NCBI GenBank assembly: GCA_964531715.1
Contig: CAZHEE010000005.1
Location: 1-64,000, forward strand
Length of the DNA: 64,000 bases
Reading direction: 5' to 3'
Origin: UBA1664 sp964531715
GTDB taxonomy: Bacteria > Pseudomonadota > Alphaproteobacteria > Micavibrionales > UBA1664
The notes below the pieces were generated by a model. That model was not told the origin of the DNA. It searched no databases and saw nothing but the letters and a program-made list of their open reading frames with translations. Both the position numbers and the translations under genes were made by a program. How positions within the stretch are numbered: position 1 is the first letter of the stretch; every line of letters begins with the position of its first letter. This document shows, piece by piece, positions 14,512 through 22,033 of the stretch.

Positions 14512-15825
14512 ATGCCGATAGAAATATTAATGCCGGCCTTGTCGCCGACAATGACAGAGGGAAAACTCGCCAAGTGGCTGAAATCCGAAGGGGATGAGGT
14601 TCAAGCAGGCGATGTGTTGGCCGAGATTGAAACGGATAAGGCCACGATGGAGGTCGAGGCGGTTGATGAAGGCACGCTTGGGAAAATTCTTATCCAAGGT
14701 GGAACAGACGGCGTTGCAGTCAATACGCCGATTGCGGTTTTATTGGAAGAGGGCGAGAGTGTTGATGATATTGCCATTCCGACCGTAGGCGAAGCCGTAG
14801 CGGAGGAATCTAAGGAACAAGATCCCTCGACTTCGCTCGGGATGACAGATAATCCAAGCCATGTGGCAAGCCCTAAAATTGAAACGGCGCAAGCCATCAA
14901 TACGCCTGCCCGTAAAACCTCTAATCAGCTAAACATCCAATCATCCAGTAATCGCGTTTTTGCCTCACCTTTGGCGCGGCGTTTGGCTCAGGGCAAGAAT
15001 ATCGACTTATCACAAGTGTCAGGCTCTGGCCCTCACGGGCGAGTTATTAAATCCGATATTGAGAATTTTAGACCGCAAGCCGCATCACAATCGCAAGTTC
15101 AAGGCCCATCGGCAAGGCAGCTTGCTGATATGCTCGGCATAGCTTATAAGGCCGAGCCAGTCTCAAAAATGCGCGAAGTCATTGCAGGGCGTTTGACCGA
15201 ATCAAAACAAACCATTCCGCATTTCTACCTGACGGTTGAATGCAACATTGATGCGCTGATGGAAGCGCGAAAACAGGTGAACACGCTCGCGGATGGGAAA
15301 TATAAATTATCGGTCAATGATTTCATTATCAAGGCCTCTGCAATGGCGTTAAAAGATGTCCCTCAAGCCAATGCGAGTTGGAGCGGGCATGAGATTATTG
15401 CTTATGATAATGCCGATATCTCCGTGGCTGTGGCAACGCCGAACGGGTTGATTACACCGATTATCAAGGAGGCAGAGCATAAATCCTTGCCATCAATTTC
15501 GGTTGAGATGAAAACGCTTGCGAAAAAAGCGCGCGAAGGGAAGCTGGCTCCCCATGAATTTCAGGGCGGTACATTTTCTGTGTCCAATCTCGGTATGTTC
15601 GGAACGCATGAATTCTCGGCTATAATTAATCCACCGCAGGCGTGCATTCTGGCTGTCGGGGCGGGCATTCAAAAGCCGATTGTGAAAGATGGACAGATTG
15701 TAATCGGCACAACGATGAAGGCAACTTTATCATGCGATCACCGCGTTGTAGACGGCGCGGTTGGTGCTCAACTTTTACAGGCTTTCCAGAATTATATTGA
15801 AAACCCTGTGTTATTGTTTGTGTGA
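14512..15825 (+). CDS. pdhC: Dihydrolipoamide acetyltransferase, E2 of pyruvate dehydrogenase
   Basis: E2 transfers the acetyl group from the lipoyl arm to CoA and forms the core of the complex. Domains in order: lipoyl (1-80, Lys43 in ETDKATMEVE), linker with the repeat-encoded DPSTSLGMT (about 104-112), peripheral subunit-binding domain (about 149-184, ASPLARRLAQGKNIDLSQVS and GPHGRVIKSDIE), and the catalytic domain (210-437) with CDHRVVDGAVGAQ carrying the active His and Asp. Length 437 fits the family. It is followed by the second GIY-YIG element. The 5' 190 bases are near-identical to pdhB. Confidence 0.97.
   Translation: MPIEILMPALSPTMTEGKLAKWLKSEGDEVQAGDVLAEIETDKATMEVEAVDEGTLGKILIQGGTDGVAVNTPIAVLLEEGESVDDIAIPTVGEAVAEESKEQDPSTSLGMTDNPSHVASPKIETAQAINTPARKTSNQLNIQSSSNRVFASPLARRLAQGKNIDLSQVSGSGPHGRVIKSDIENFRPQAASQSQVQGPSARQLADMLGIAYKAEPVSKMREVIAGRLTESKQTIPHFYLTVECNIDALMEARKQVNTLADGKYKLSVNDFIIKASAMALKDVPQANASWSGHEIIAYDNADISVAVATPNGLITPIIKEAEHKSLPSISVEMKTLAKKAREGKLAPHEFQGGTFSVSNLGMFGTHEFSAIINPPQACILAVGAGIQKPIVKDGQIVIGTTMKATLSCDHRVVDGAVGAQLLQAFQNYIENPVLLFV
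14821..14847. repeat. In-frame palindromic repeat fragment in pdhC linker
   Basis: GATCCCTCGACTTCGCTCGG continuing to GATGACA is translated in frame as DPSTSLGMT. It sits at the same place in the protein as the fragment in PdhB, directly after AVAEESK. It therefore either predates the pdhB-pdhC sequence exchange or was copied by it. Confidence 0.85.
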
Positions 15826-15829
15826 AACT

Positions 15830-16207
15830 GTCATTGCGAGGACTGACAGGACGAAGCAATCCATAGGATGACAGCTTAACAATGAAACAGCATGCAGTTT
15901 ATATGATGGCAAACAAAAAATTTGGAACAATTTATACAGGTGTCACAAGCAATTTAGTCAAAAGAATTTATGAACATAAGAATGAAGTGACAAAAGGGTT
16001 TACATCGCAGCATAACTGTAAAATTTTGATTTATTATGAATTATTCGGGCAAATGTATGATGCGATTACGAGAGAAAAACAAATAAAAGGTGGGTCGCGA
16101 AAGAAGAAAATAAAGTTGATTGAAGTAATGAATGCAGAATGGAGAGATTTATACTGTGATATTGTTTAACGTATGGATTGCTTCGTCGCTTCGCTTCTCG
16201 CAATGAC
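15830..16207 (+). mobile_element. GIY-YIG nuclease element with inverted repeats, copy 2
   Basis: Identical over 378 bp to 12175-12552, in the same orientation, 3655 bases downstream. It lies between pdhC (stop at 15825) and lpd. Flanking bases differ from copy 1 immediately outside the GTCATTGCG and CGCAATGAC ends, which fixes the element's limits. Perfect identity indicates recent movement or conversion between the two copies. Confidence 0.82.
15882..16169 (+). CDS. GIY-YIG domain nuclease, copy 2
   Basis: The 95-residue product is identical to the one encoded at 12227-12514, with the same GTIYTGVTSNL motif, Arg in KRIYEHK and C-terminal AEWRDLYCDIV. It is intact in frame, so both copies may be functional. 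It is co-oriented with pdhC and lpd and would be carried on their transcript. As a free-standing nuclease it is expected to act on DNA, and the target is not visible here. Confidence 0.88.
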   Translation: MKQHAVYMMANKKFGTIYTGVTSNLVKRIYEHKNEVTKGFTSQHNCKILIYYELFGQMYDAITREKQIKGGSRKKKIKLIEVMNAEWRDLYCDIV

Positions 16208-16226
16208 AGATAGAGAGTAAAATTAA

Positions 16227-17618
16227 ATGACAGAACACGAATTTGATATTGTTATCCTTGGCGGTGGGCCGGGCGGTTATGTAGCCGCCATTCGCGCTTC
16301 GCAGTTAGGCATGAAGGCCGCTGTGGTTGAGGCAAACCATCTTGGCGGAATTTGCCTGAACTGGGGCTGTATCCCGACAAAGGCTTTACTGCGCTCCGCC
16401 GAAATTTATCACTATATGAAGCATGCCGATCAATTCGGTCTGTCTTGTGAGAACCCATCGTTCGACCTTAAGAAAATTGTTGAGCGATCACGCGGTGTGG
16501 CGAAACAACTTTCAGGCGGCATAGGGCATTTGCTCAAGAAAAACAAGGTGAGTGTATTCGATGGCTACGGTAAATTGCTTGGAGACGGCAAGGTTGGCGT
16601 GAATGATAAACAGGATATCCTTTCCGCCAAACATATCATCATCGCAACGGGCGCAAAGGCACGTATTATACCGGGGATGGAGCCTGATGGTAAGCTAATC
16701 TGGACTTATCGTGAGGCGATGGTCCCGACCGATATGCCGAAATCAATGATAATTGTCGGCTCGGGCGCGATTGGCATTGAATTTGCGAGCTTTTACCAAA
16801 CACTTGGCGTTGAGGTCACGGTCATCGAAATGATGGATCATATCCTGCCTGTTGAGGATCACGAAGTGTCAACCGAAGCACGCAAACAGTTTGAAAAGCA
16901 AGGCATGACCATCCTGACAAGTGCGAAGCTGGGTAAGCTTGAAAAGGGCAAAGACAGCATCACTGCCCATATTGAAATTGATGGCGAGGATCGTGAGATT
17001 ACTGCGGATCGTTGCATCATGGCGATTGGCATCACGGCCAATACTGATAATATCGGTCTTGAGGATACGAAGGTAAAGCTTGACCGCGGACATATTGTCA
17101 CTGATGATTATATGAGAACCGCCGAGAAAAATATCTATGCGATTGGCGATGTTTGCGGTACGCCATGGCTTGCGCATAAAGCCTCTCATGAAGCCATTAT
17201 CTGTGTTGAAAAAATTGCAGGTGTGGAAGGCGTTCACCCGATGGTGAAGGAGAATATTCCGGGTTGTACCTACTCCCATCCTCAAATCGCCAGTGTCGGG
17301 ATCACAGAAAATATCGCAAAGGAACGCGGATTGAATTATAAAGTCGGTAAATTTCCCTTTATGGGCAATGGGAAAGCGATTGCATTGGGTGAGCCTGAAG
17401 GCTTCGTTAAAACAATTTTTGACGCAAATACCGGTGAATTATTAGGCGCACATATGATTGGCGCGGAAGTGACCGAGTTAATTCAAGGCTACGTCATTGG
17501 TAAAACGATGGAGGCGACAGAGGCAGAATTTATGCATACAATTTTCCCGCATCCCACTCTTTCCGAAATGATGCATGAAAGCGTGCTTGATGCCTATGGA
17601 AAAGTTATTCATTTTTAA
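16227..17618 (+). CDS. lpdA: Dihydrolipoyl dehydrogenase (E3)
   Basis: E3 is the FAD enzyme that reoxidises dihydrolipoyl groups using NAD+. The 463-residue protein shows the FAD-binding GGGPGGY (12-18), the redox disulfide C43 and C48 in GGICLNWGCIPTKALL, the NAD-binding GSGAIGIEFASFY (about 178-190), the AIGDV FAD motif near 306, and the active-site His-Glu region HPTLSEMMHES near the C-terminus. It closes the PDH cluster. Its start lies 19 bases after the right end of the second GIY-YIG element, so its ribosome binding site was probably kept or rebuilt at the insertion. Confidence 0.97.
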   Translation: MTEHEFDIVILGGGPGGYVAAIRASQLGMKAAVVEANHLGGICLNWGCIPTKALLRSAEIYHYMKHADQFGLSCENPSFDLKKIVERSRGVAKQLSGGIGHLLKKNKVSVFDGYGKLLGDGKVGVNDKQDILSAKHIIIATGAKARIIPGMEPDGKLIWTYREAMVPTDMPKSMIIVGSGAIGIEFASFYQTLGVEVTVIEMMDHILPVEDHEVSTEARKQFEKQGMTILTSAKLGKLEKGKDSITAHIEIDGEDREITADRCIMAIGITANTDNIGLEDTKVKLDRGHIVTDDYMRTAEKNIYAIGDVCGTPWLAHKASHEAIICVEKIAGVEGVHPMVKENIPGCTYSHPQIASVGITENIAKERGLNYKVGKFPFMGNGKAIALGEPEGFVKTIFDANTGELLGAHMIGAEVTELIQGYVIGKTMEATEAEFMHTIFPHPTLSEMMHESVLDAYGKVIHF

Positions 17619-17720
17619 CGAATTACCCTGTCAAACTATTAAAATATAATTTTTATATTTGATATTTATAAACTTTGTGATATTCCTACCCACTAATTTT
17701 ATGAGAAGACTATCACGACA

Positions 17721-17912
17721 ATGACATTGAATAATGAAGATATGCAGCGAGATTTAAGTAAGCCTGCGCGAATTACCGATAATCCGCTTCCCTTTGATTT
17801 ATCCGTGATGCTGAGATTTCAAAATAATTTTACCAAAATATCTTACAAGGAAATTATGCGCGAGGCTAAGGCGCTATATGGCGCGCATTCTTCATCCGCG
17901 ACATCAAAATAG
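17721..17912 (+). CDS. Small hypothetical protein between lpdA and lipA
   Basis: A 63-residue frame, with NPLPFDLSVMLRFQNNFTKI in the middle and a helical tail IMREAKALYGAHSSS. GAGAAG lies about 15 bases upstream of the ATG. It is read in the same direction as lpdA and lipA and sits 40 bases before lipA. I recognise no family. The composition is protein-like, and the position in a tight co-oriented cluster supports a real gene, but there is no independent evidence. Confidence 0.5.
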   Translation: MTLNNEDMQRDLSKPARITDNPLPFDLSVMLRFQNNFTKISYKEIMREAKALYGAHSSSATSK

Positions 17913-17952
17913 ACTCCTTTTTTCAGTCCATTCATGCTAGCTTTAATGCATC

Positions 17953-18912
17953 ATGACTTATAATGAAAAATTGCTCGATCGCACAAAGCGGCACCCAGAA
18001 AAGCAAAAAAATCCTGATCGTAAAGCTGGGCAGAAGCCTGATTGGATAAAAGTTAAGGCACCATCCTCAACAGGCATTTACGAGGAAACACGCCAGATTG
18101 CGCGAAAGTTAAATCTGACAACGGTTTGTGAGGAAGCCGGCTGCCCCAATATCGGGGAATGCTGGGCGAAATCCCATGCAACATTCATGATTATGGGGGA
18201 GATTTGCACCCGCGCTTGTGCCTTTTGTAATGTGGCAACGGGCAAGCCAGAGACCTTGGACGTATGGGAACCGACACGCGTTGCAAAAGCGGTCAAGGAA
18301 ATGAAGCTTTCCCATGTGGTTGTTACATCCGTTGACCGTGATGATTTGGCGGATGCAGGCGCGGCTCATTTTGTTAAAACGATTAGTGAAATCCGCCGCC
18401 TCTCACCTGATACGACTGTTGAAATTTTACCGGGTGATTTTCGGGGCGATTGGAATGCTCTTGATGAAGTCACGCGCGCAAAGCCTGATGTTTTTAACCA
18501 TAATCTTGAGACGGTGCCTGCGCTTTATCCGACAGTTCGCCCTGGTGCACGTTATTTCCGTTCACTCCGTTTGCTTGAGCGTGTAAAAGAAGTTGACCCG
18601 ACAATCTTCACAAAAAGCGGCCTGATGGTCGGGCTTGGCGAAACGAATGAACAAGTCGGGCAGGTGATGGATGATATGCGCGCCGCCGATATTGACTTCA
18701 TCACGATTGGGCAGTATTTGCAACCCACCCCGAAACATGCACCGCTTGACCGCTATGTGACACCTGAAGAGTTTCAAAAATTTGAGAAAATGGCTTATGC
18801 TAAGGGTTTCCTGATGGTGTCATCGTCACCTTTGACGCGGTCATCGCATCATGCAGGTGAGGATTTTGCAAGGCTTAAGGCCGCCCGTAATGCTAAGCTG
18901 GCGAAGGCTTGA
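17953..18912 (+). CDS. lipA: Lipoyl synthase
   Basis: A radical-SAM enzyme that inserts two sulfurs into octanoyl groups on lipoyl domains, here presumably those of PdhB and PdhC. Both iron-sulfur sites are visible: the auxiliary-cluster motif CEEAGCPNIGECW (about 59-71) and the radical-SAM motif CTRACAFC (about 86-93). The C-terminal Ser ligand is in SSPLTRSSHHAGED; most family members have RSSYHA, so H replaces Y. Length 319 is normal. It follows the pdh cluster as in other alphaproteobacteria. Confidence 0.97.
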   Translation: MTYNEKLLDRTKRHPEKQKNPDRKAGQKPDWIKVKAPSSTGIYEETRQIARKLNLTTVCEEAGCPNIGECWAKSHATFMIMGEICTRACAFCNVATGKPETLDVWEPTRVAKAVKEMKLSHVVVTSVDRDDLADAGAAHFVKTISEIRRLSPDTTVEILPGDFRGDWNALDEVTRAKPDVFNHNLETVPALYPTVRPGARYFRSLRLLERVKEVDPTIFTKSGLMVGLGETNEQVGQVMDDMRAADIDFITIGQYLQPTPKHAPLDRYVTPEEFQKFEKMAYAKGFLMVSSSPLTRSSHHAGEDFARLKAARNAKLAKA

Positions 18913-18914
18913 TT

Positions 18915-18942
18915 TACCGCAGAGACACAGAGGCGCAGAGAA
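18915..18942. repeat. CAGAG-rich repeat, left of the YciI-like gene
   Basis: TACCGCAGAGACACAGAGGC continuing to GCAGAGAAA directly abuts the ATG of the YciI-like gene. Its inverted partner is at 19283-19313 on the other side of that gene. Confidence 0.82.
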
Positions 18943-19281
18943 ATGCAATTTTTAGTTGTTGGATTAGATGGCAAAGATGCTGAAGCAATTCAGCGTCGTT
19001 TAAAAGTACGAGAAAACCATATAAGAGTTGGTGATCAGTTAGTTAAAGATGGTAATGTGTGGTTTGGAGCCGCTATATTAAACCAGAATGGCGATATGGC
19101 TGGTTCAGCTTTTTTTGTTGATTTTGAAAATGAAGCTGCTCTACATAAATGGCTAGACGAAGAACCCTATGTAACTGGTGATGTCTGACGTGATATTCAA
19201 ATATATAAATGTAGCACAAGAGAGCCATGGCAATTTAATCGACCAAAAGAATTTTATGAAGCAAGACAAAAATCATTATAA
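18943..19281 (+). pseudogene. YciI-like protein with an in-frame TGA
   Basis: The frame gives 81 residues of a YciI-like fold (ferredoxin-like, putative enzyme of unknown substrate): MQFLVVGLDGKDAEAIQRRL, then VGDQLVKDGNVWFGAAIL and WLDEEPYVTGDV. It stops at a TGA at 19186-19188. The same frame continues past it for 30 sense codons (RDIQIYKCSTREPWQFNRPK and on) to a TAA at 19279-19281. Relatives read GGVW or similar at this point, so the TGA replaces a Trp codon. TGA is a normal stop in neighbouring genes, so this is a recent nonsense mutation or a shortened protein. The gene is enclosed by inverted CAGAG-rich repeats. Confidence 0.72.
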
Positions 19282-19282
19282 A

Positions 19283-19313
19283 AACTCTGTCTCTCTGCGC
19301 CTCTGCGGTTTAT
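19283..19313. repeat. CTCTG-rich repeat, right of the YciI-like gene
   Basis: AACTCTGTCTCTCTGCGCCT continuing to CTGCGGTTTATA is the reverse-complement partner of 18915-18942. Together the pair forms a roughly 30-bp inverted repeat around one gene, the same architecture as the GIY-YIG element but with unrelated sequence. Confidence 0.82.
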
Positions 19314-19323
19314 AATAATTCTC

Positions 19324-19785
19324 ATGCCCACCCATGCCGAGAAAAAACACCTGCCTTATACGCCTGAACAAATGTTTGATTTGGTGGCGGATGTTGAGCG
19401 TTACCCTGAGTTCCTGCCGTGGTGCGTGGCGTGCCGAAAAACGGCTGATTATGGCGAGATGATCGAGGCCGACCTCATCATCGGCTATAAAATGTTTCGT
19501 GAAAAGTTTAAATCACAAGTTATCTTGGATCATCCTGAAGAAATCCGTGTCGATTATCTCGATGGCCCACTCAAATCGCTTTCGAACCAATGGGCGTTTA
19601 TTCGCAACGATGATAACAGCTGTACCATTGATTTCTATGTCGATTTTGAATTTAAAAACCCGATGTTACAACGGCTTGTCACCGTCTTTTTTGATAAGGC
19701 CGTGCGGCGCATGGTCTCAGCCTTTGAAGCCAGAGCACAATCCCTGTATGGGCTTCCCCGCGAAAGCGGGGATCCACAGCTATAG
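19324..19785 (+). CDS. COQ10-like START domain protein (ubiquinone-binding)
   Basis: A 153-residue member of the COQ10/RatA-like START superfamily, which binds a quinone or similar lipid in a helix-grip fold. Typical sequence: PYTPEQMFDLVADVERYPEFLPWC at the N-terminus, VDYLDGPLKSLSNQW, and the last helix DKAVRRMVSAFEARAQSLYG. In alphaproteobacteria it normally sits beside lipA, as here. The usual end is near SLYG. The final GLPRESGDPQL is encoded by a GGATCCCCGC-type repeat at 19746-19776, so the C-terminus has been extended by repeat insertion. Confidence 0.9.
   Translation: MPTHAEKKHLPYTPEQMFDLVADVERYPEFLPWCVACRKTADYGEMIEADLIIGYKMFREKFKSQVILDHPEEIRVDYLDGPLKSLSNQWAFIRNDDNSCTIDFYVDFEFKNPMLQRLVTVFFDKAVRRMVSAFEARAQSLYGLPRESGDPQL
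19746..19776. repeat. Partial GGATCCCCGC repeat forming the COQ10-like C-terminus
   Basis: CTTCCCCGCGAAAGCGGGGATCC forms a hairpin (CCCCGC-GAAA-GCGGGG) and belongs to the family at 10697-10802 and 10910-11018. It encodes the last residues and lies just before the stop codon of the COQ10-like gene. Confidence 0.75.
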
Positions 19786-19815
19786 TTATTTTTTAAAAAA
19801 CATACAAAATATCCT

Positions 19816-19891
19816 GTCATTGCGACCGCGGCAATCCATAGGATGTTTAAGACTGTATGGATTGCTTCGTCATTTCATTCCTCGCAATGAC
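19816..19891. repeat. Miniature palindromic element (GTCATTGCG family)
   Basis: A 76-bp palindrome whose ends match the GIY-YIG element: GTCATTGCG, CAATCCATAGGATG, then TTTAAGACTGTATGGATTGC and CTCGCAATGAC. The inner segments adjoin exactly where the nuclease gene sits in the long element, so it looks like an internal-deletion derivative. It lies between the convergent COQ10-like and cinA genes. Confidence 0.85.
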
Positions 19892-19900
19892 GATTCTTAC

Positions 19901-20386
19901 TTAGAAATGACTATTATTTTCCAAAAGTGCAATCACATGCTTTAAAGCCGCTTCAACGCTTTGTTGTCTGACCTCGGCGCGGTCGCCCTTAAATACATAT
20001 TTATGCACTTCTGCATGGTCGTCCAAGGATAACCCGATATAGACAAGTCCGACAGGCTTATCATCCGACCCACCGCCCGGGCCTGCAATCCCTGTAACGG
20101 ATACGGCGATATCAGCAAGAGAATGCGCGTAGGCGCCGCGAGCCATCAGTCGAGCGCACTGCTCGCTCACCGCGCCAAACGTTTGAATAGTGACAGGATT
20201 GACACCTAATTGCTCCATTTTTGCTTCATTTGAATAGGTCACAAAGCCGCGCTCGAAATAAGCGGAAGAACCGGCTTTATCAGTTAGTGCAGCGGCAATC
20301 ATGCCACCAGTACAGCTCTCAGCCGTAGCAATTTTGAATTTGTGTTTATCAAGTAACTTAAATAGCTGTTCAATTAACTCATCCAT
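19901..20386 (-). CDS. cinA: CinA C-terminal family nicotinamide-nucleotide amidase
   Basis: The 161 residues correspond to the stand-alone CinA C-terminal domain (PncC type), which deamidates NMN to NaMN in pyridine nucleotide recycling. Diagnostic segments are IATAESCTGGMIAAALTD (active Ser and Thr near residue 23), SNEAKMEQLGV and AVSVTGIAGPGGGSDDKPVG. The gene overlaps the end of pgpA by 13 bases on the same strand. Together with ispDF it forms the common alphaproteobacterial cluster. Convergent with the COQ10-like gene. Confidence 0.94.
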   Translation of the reverse strand: MDELIEQLFKLLDKHKFKIATAESCTGGMIAAALTDKAGSSAYFERGFVTYSNEAKMEQLGVNPVTIQTFGAVSEQCARLMARGAYAHSLADIAVSVTGIAGPGGGSDDKPVGLVYIGLSLDDHAEVHKYVFKGDRAEVRQQSVEAALKHVIALLENNSHF

Positions 20387-20835
20387 AGCAAACCTCCTAT
20401 AATGACTATGGCTGTCAGTAACCCTGCCGCGATATCATCAATCATCACGCCGAAGGCGCCATGAATGTTTTTGTCAAGCCATCCGACAGGGCCGGTTTTG
20501 ACCGCGTCGAATACTCTGAAAATTAAAAAACATAAGCCAACCATCCACCAATAATGTGGCGCATAAATAACGGGTATAAAGGCGATCATCATGCCCGCGA
20601 CCTCATCAATGACAATATGGCTGCTATCATGTTTGCCTGTTACTTGTTCATAGCGATTGGCGGCCCACAAACCAATGCAAAAAAGTATCATTGACCCGAA
20701 AATGAGCCCTAATGACCCAAAAATGACCGCAATAATGAAGCAAAATGGAAGCGCGGCAAGTGTACCCCATGTGCCGGGGGCAGGCTTCAAATAGCCTGAG
20801 TAAAACCATGTTGCAAGCAAATCGTAGAGCTTCAT
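20374..20835 (-). CDS. pgpA: Phosphatidylglycerophosphatase A
   Basis: PgpA removes phosphate from phosphatidylglycerophosphate in the inner membrane. The 153-residue protein has the family start LLATWFYSGYLKPAPGTWGT, the acidic site HIVIDEVAGMMIAF and the RVFDAVKTGPVGWLDK loop, with three or four membrane segments. The ATG at 20835 overlaps the ispDF stop as ATGA, so translation is probably coupled; the frame extends 11 codons upstream inside ispDF, but that start is unlikely. It lies between ispDF and cinA. Confidence 0.93.
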   Translation of the reverse strand: MKLYDLLATWFYSGYLKPAPGTWGTLAALPFCFIIAVIFGSLGLIFGSMILFCIGLWAANRYEQVTGKHDSSHIVIDEVAGMMIAFIPVIYAPHYWWMVGLCFLIFRVFDAVKTGPVGWLDKNIHGAFGVMIDDIAAGLLTAIVIIGGLLWMS

Positions 20836-21989
20836 AACTTTACTCTCACTGTGGTCAATGCCATGCAAGCTATGCCTTCCCTACGCCCCGTAAAGCCAAG
20901 CTGCTCACTTGTTGTTGCCTTAATGCTCACACGATGAAGGGGTAGGTTGAGAAAGGAAGCCAGATGCGTCTGCATGATTTCGCGATAAGGACCTATTTTC
21001 GGTTCTTCGCATATCAAAGTGATATCGACATGACGCAATTCCGCACCATTGTCTTTTAAAAGTTCTAATGATTTTTGAAGAAAGATGTGAGAATCCATAT
21101 CCTTAAAATCGTCATTGCTTGGCGGAAAATGCGTGCCGATATCGCCCGCGCCGATTGTTGATAGAATAGCATCGGTCAGGGCATGAAGGCCGACATCGGC
21201 ATCACTATGGCCCTTTAATGACCGTTCGTGAGGAATATCAACGCCACAAAGGCGAATATACTTAGAATGTTTGTCATCAAAAGCATGCACGTCAAAACCT
21301 TGTCCCGTAATGTTTTCGTAAATCGGTGTCAGAAGCCTTACCGCCATGATTAAATCATCCTGTGTTGTGATTTTTAAATTATGCCGACCACTTGGCACAT
21401 AGTGAATAGCCTCACCCGTCAATTTTTGATAGAGCGTTGTATCATCGAGTGCGTCATTATCTGGGTATGTTTCATGCGCCTTTAAAATAGTTTTAAAATC
21501 AAAGACTTGTGGGGTCTGAATAATCCATAAATCCTCACGGTTGATCATGTCTTGCTTACGCTTAACGCTCTCCGTTAAGGGCATTGCCAGACATACCGCA
21601 TCATAGTTTTGACATGCTTGAATGAGGTTTTCTATATCTTTTTTTGTGACACAAGGACGCGCCGCATCATGGATGAAAACAATATCTGGATTATGAGCCT
21701 TTAAAGCCTTCAAACCATTATAGACACTTTGTTGTCGTGTCTCTCCGCCATGAGTATGTGGTGGGGTGTCATGACCCGAAAATGCGTTTCTATAGAGGTC
21801 TTCATGCTCTTGCGCAATGACGCAGTGAACAGTGTCAAAACAGGTCATATTTTCAAAGATATTGACAGTGTGACTGATGACAGACTCACCGTGAATTCGT
21901 AAATATTGCTTTGGCACATCACCGCCCATGCGTGTACCTGAACCGCCAGCAACGATTAAAACAGCCATTTTTGATTTTGTATTACGCAT
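20832..21989 (-). CDS. ispDF: Bifunctional IspD/IspF isoprenoid enzyme
   Basis: A fusion of two steps of the methylerythritol-phosphate pathway. IspD (cytidylyltransferase, about 8-225) has VLIVAGGSGTRMGGDVPKQY and VFIHDAARPCV. IspF (2,4-cyclodiphosphate synthase, about 228-385) has GQGFDVHAF with the zinc ligands D and H, SLKGHSDADVGLHALTDA and the TTSEQLGFTGRREGIA end. The fused form is common in alphaproteobacteria. A second possible start at 21968 begins MAVLIVAGG. Only 44 bases separate it from the divergent ntrY, where dusB and ntrBC would often lie. Confidence 0.97.
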   Translation of the reverse strand: MRNTKSKMAVLIVAGGSGTRMGGDVPKQYLRIHGESVISHTVNIFENMTCFDTVHCVIAQEHEDLYRNAFSGHDTPPHTHGGETRQQSVYNGLKALKAHNPDIVFIHDAARPCVTKKDIENLIQACQNYDAVCLAMPLTESVKRKQDMINREDLWIIQTPQVFDFKTILKAHETYPDNDALDDTTLYQKLTGEAIHYVPSGRHNLKITTQDDLIMAVRLLTPIYENITGQGFDVHAFDDKHSKYIRLCGVDIPHERSLKGHSDADVGLHALTDAILSTIGAGDIGTHFPPSNDDFKDMDSHIFLQKSLELLKDNGAELRHVDITLICEEPKIGPYREIMQTHLASFLNLPLHRVSIKATTSEQLGFTGRREGIACMALTTVRVKL

Positions 21990-22033
21990 TATTCTTGGAA
22001 AATAGCGAATTTCCGATTAAAAGAATAGGGGAG

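Noticed and set aside
18943..19281. TGA recoded as tryptophan
   Set aside because: TGA is the normal stop of ispDF, ntrX, lptD, lipA and others in the window, so a changed genetic code is not supported by one site.
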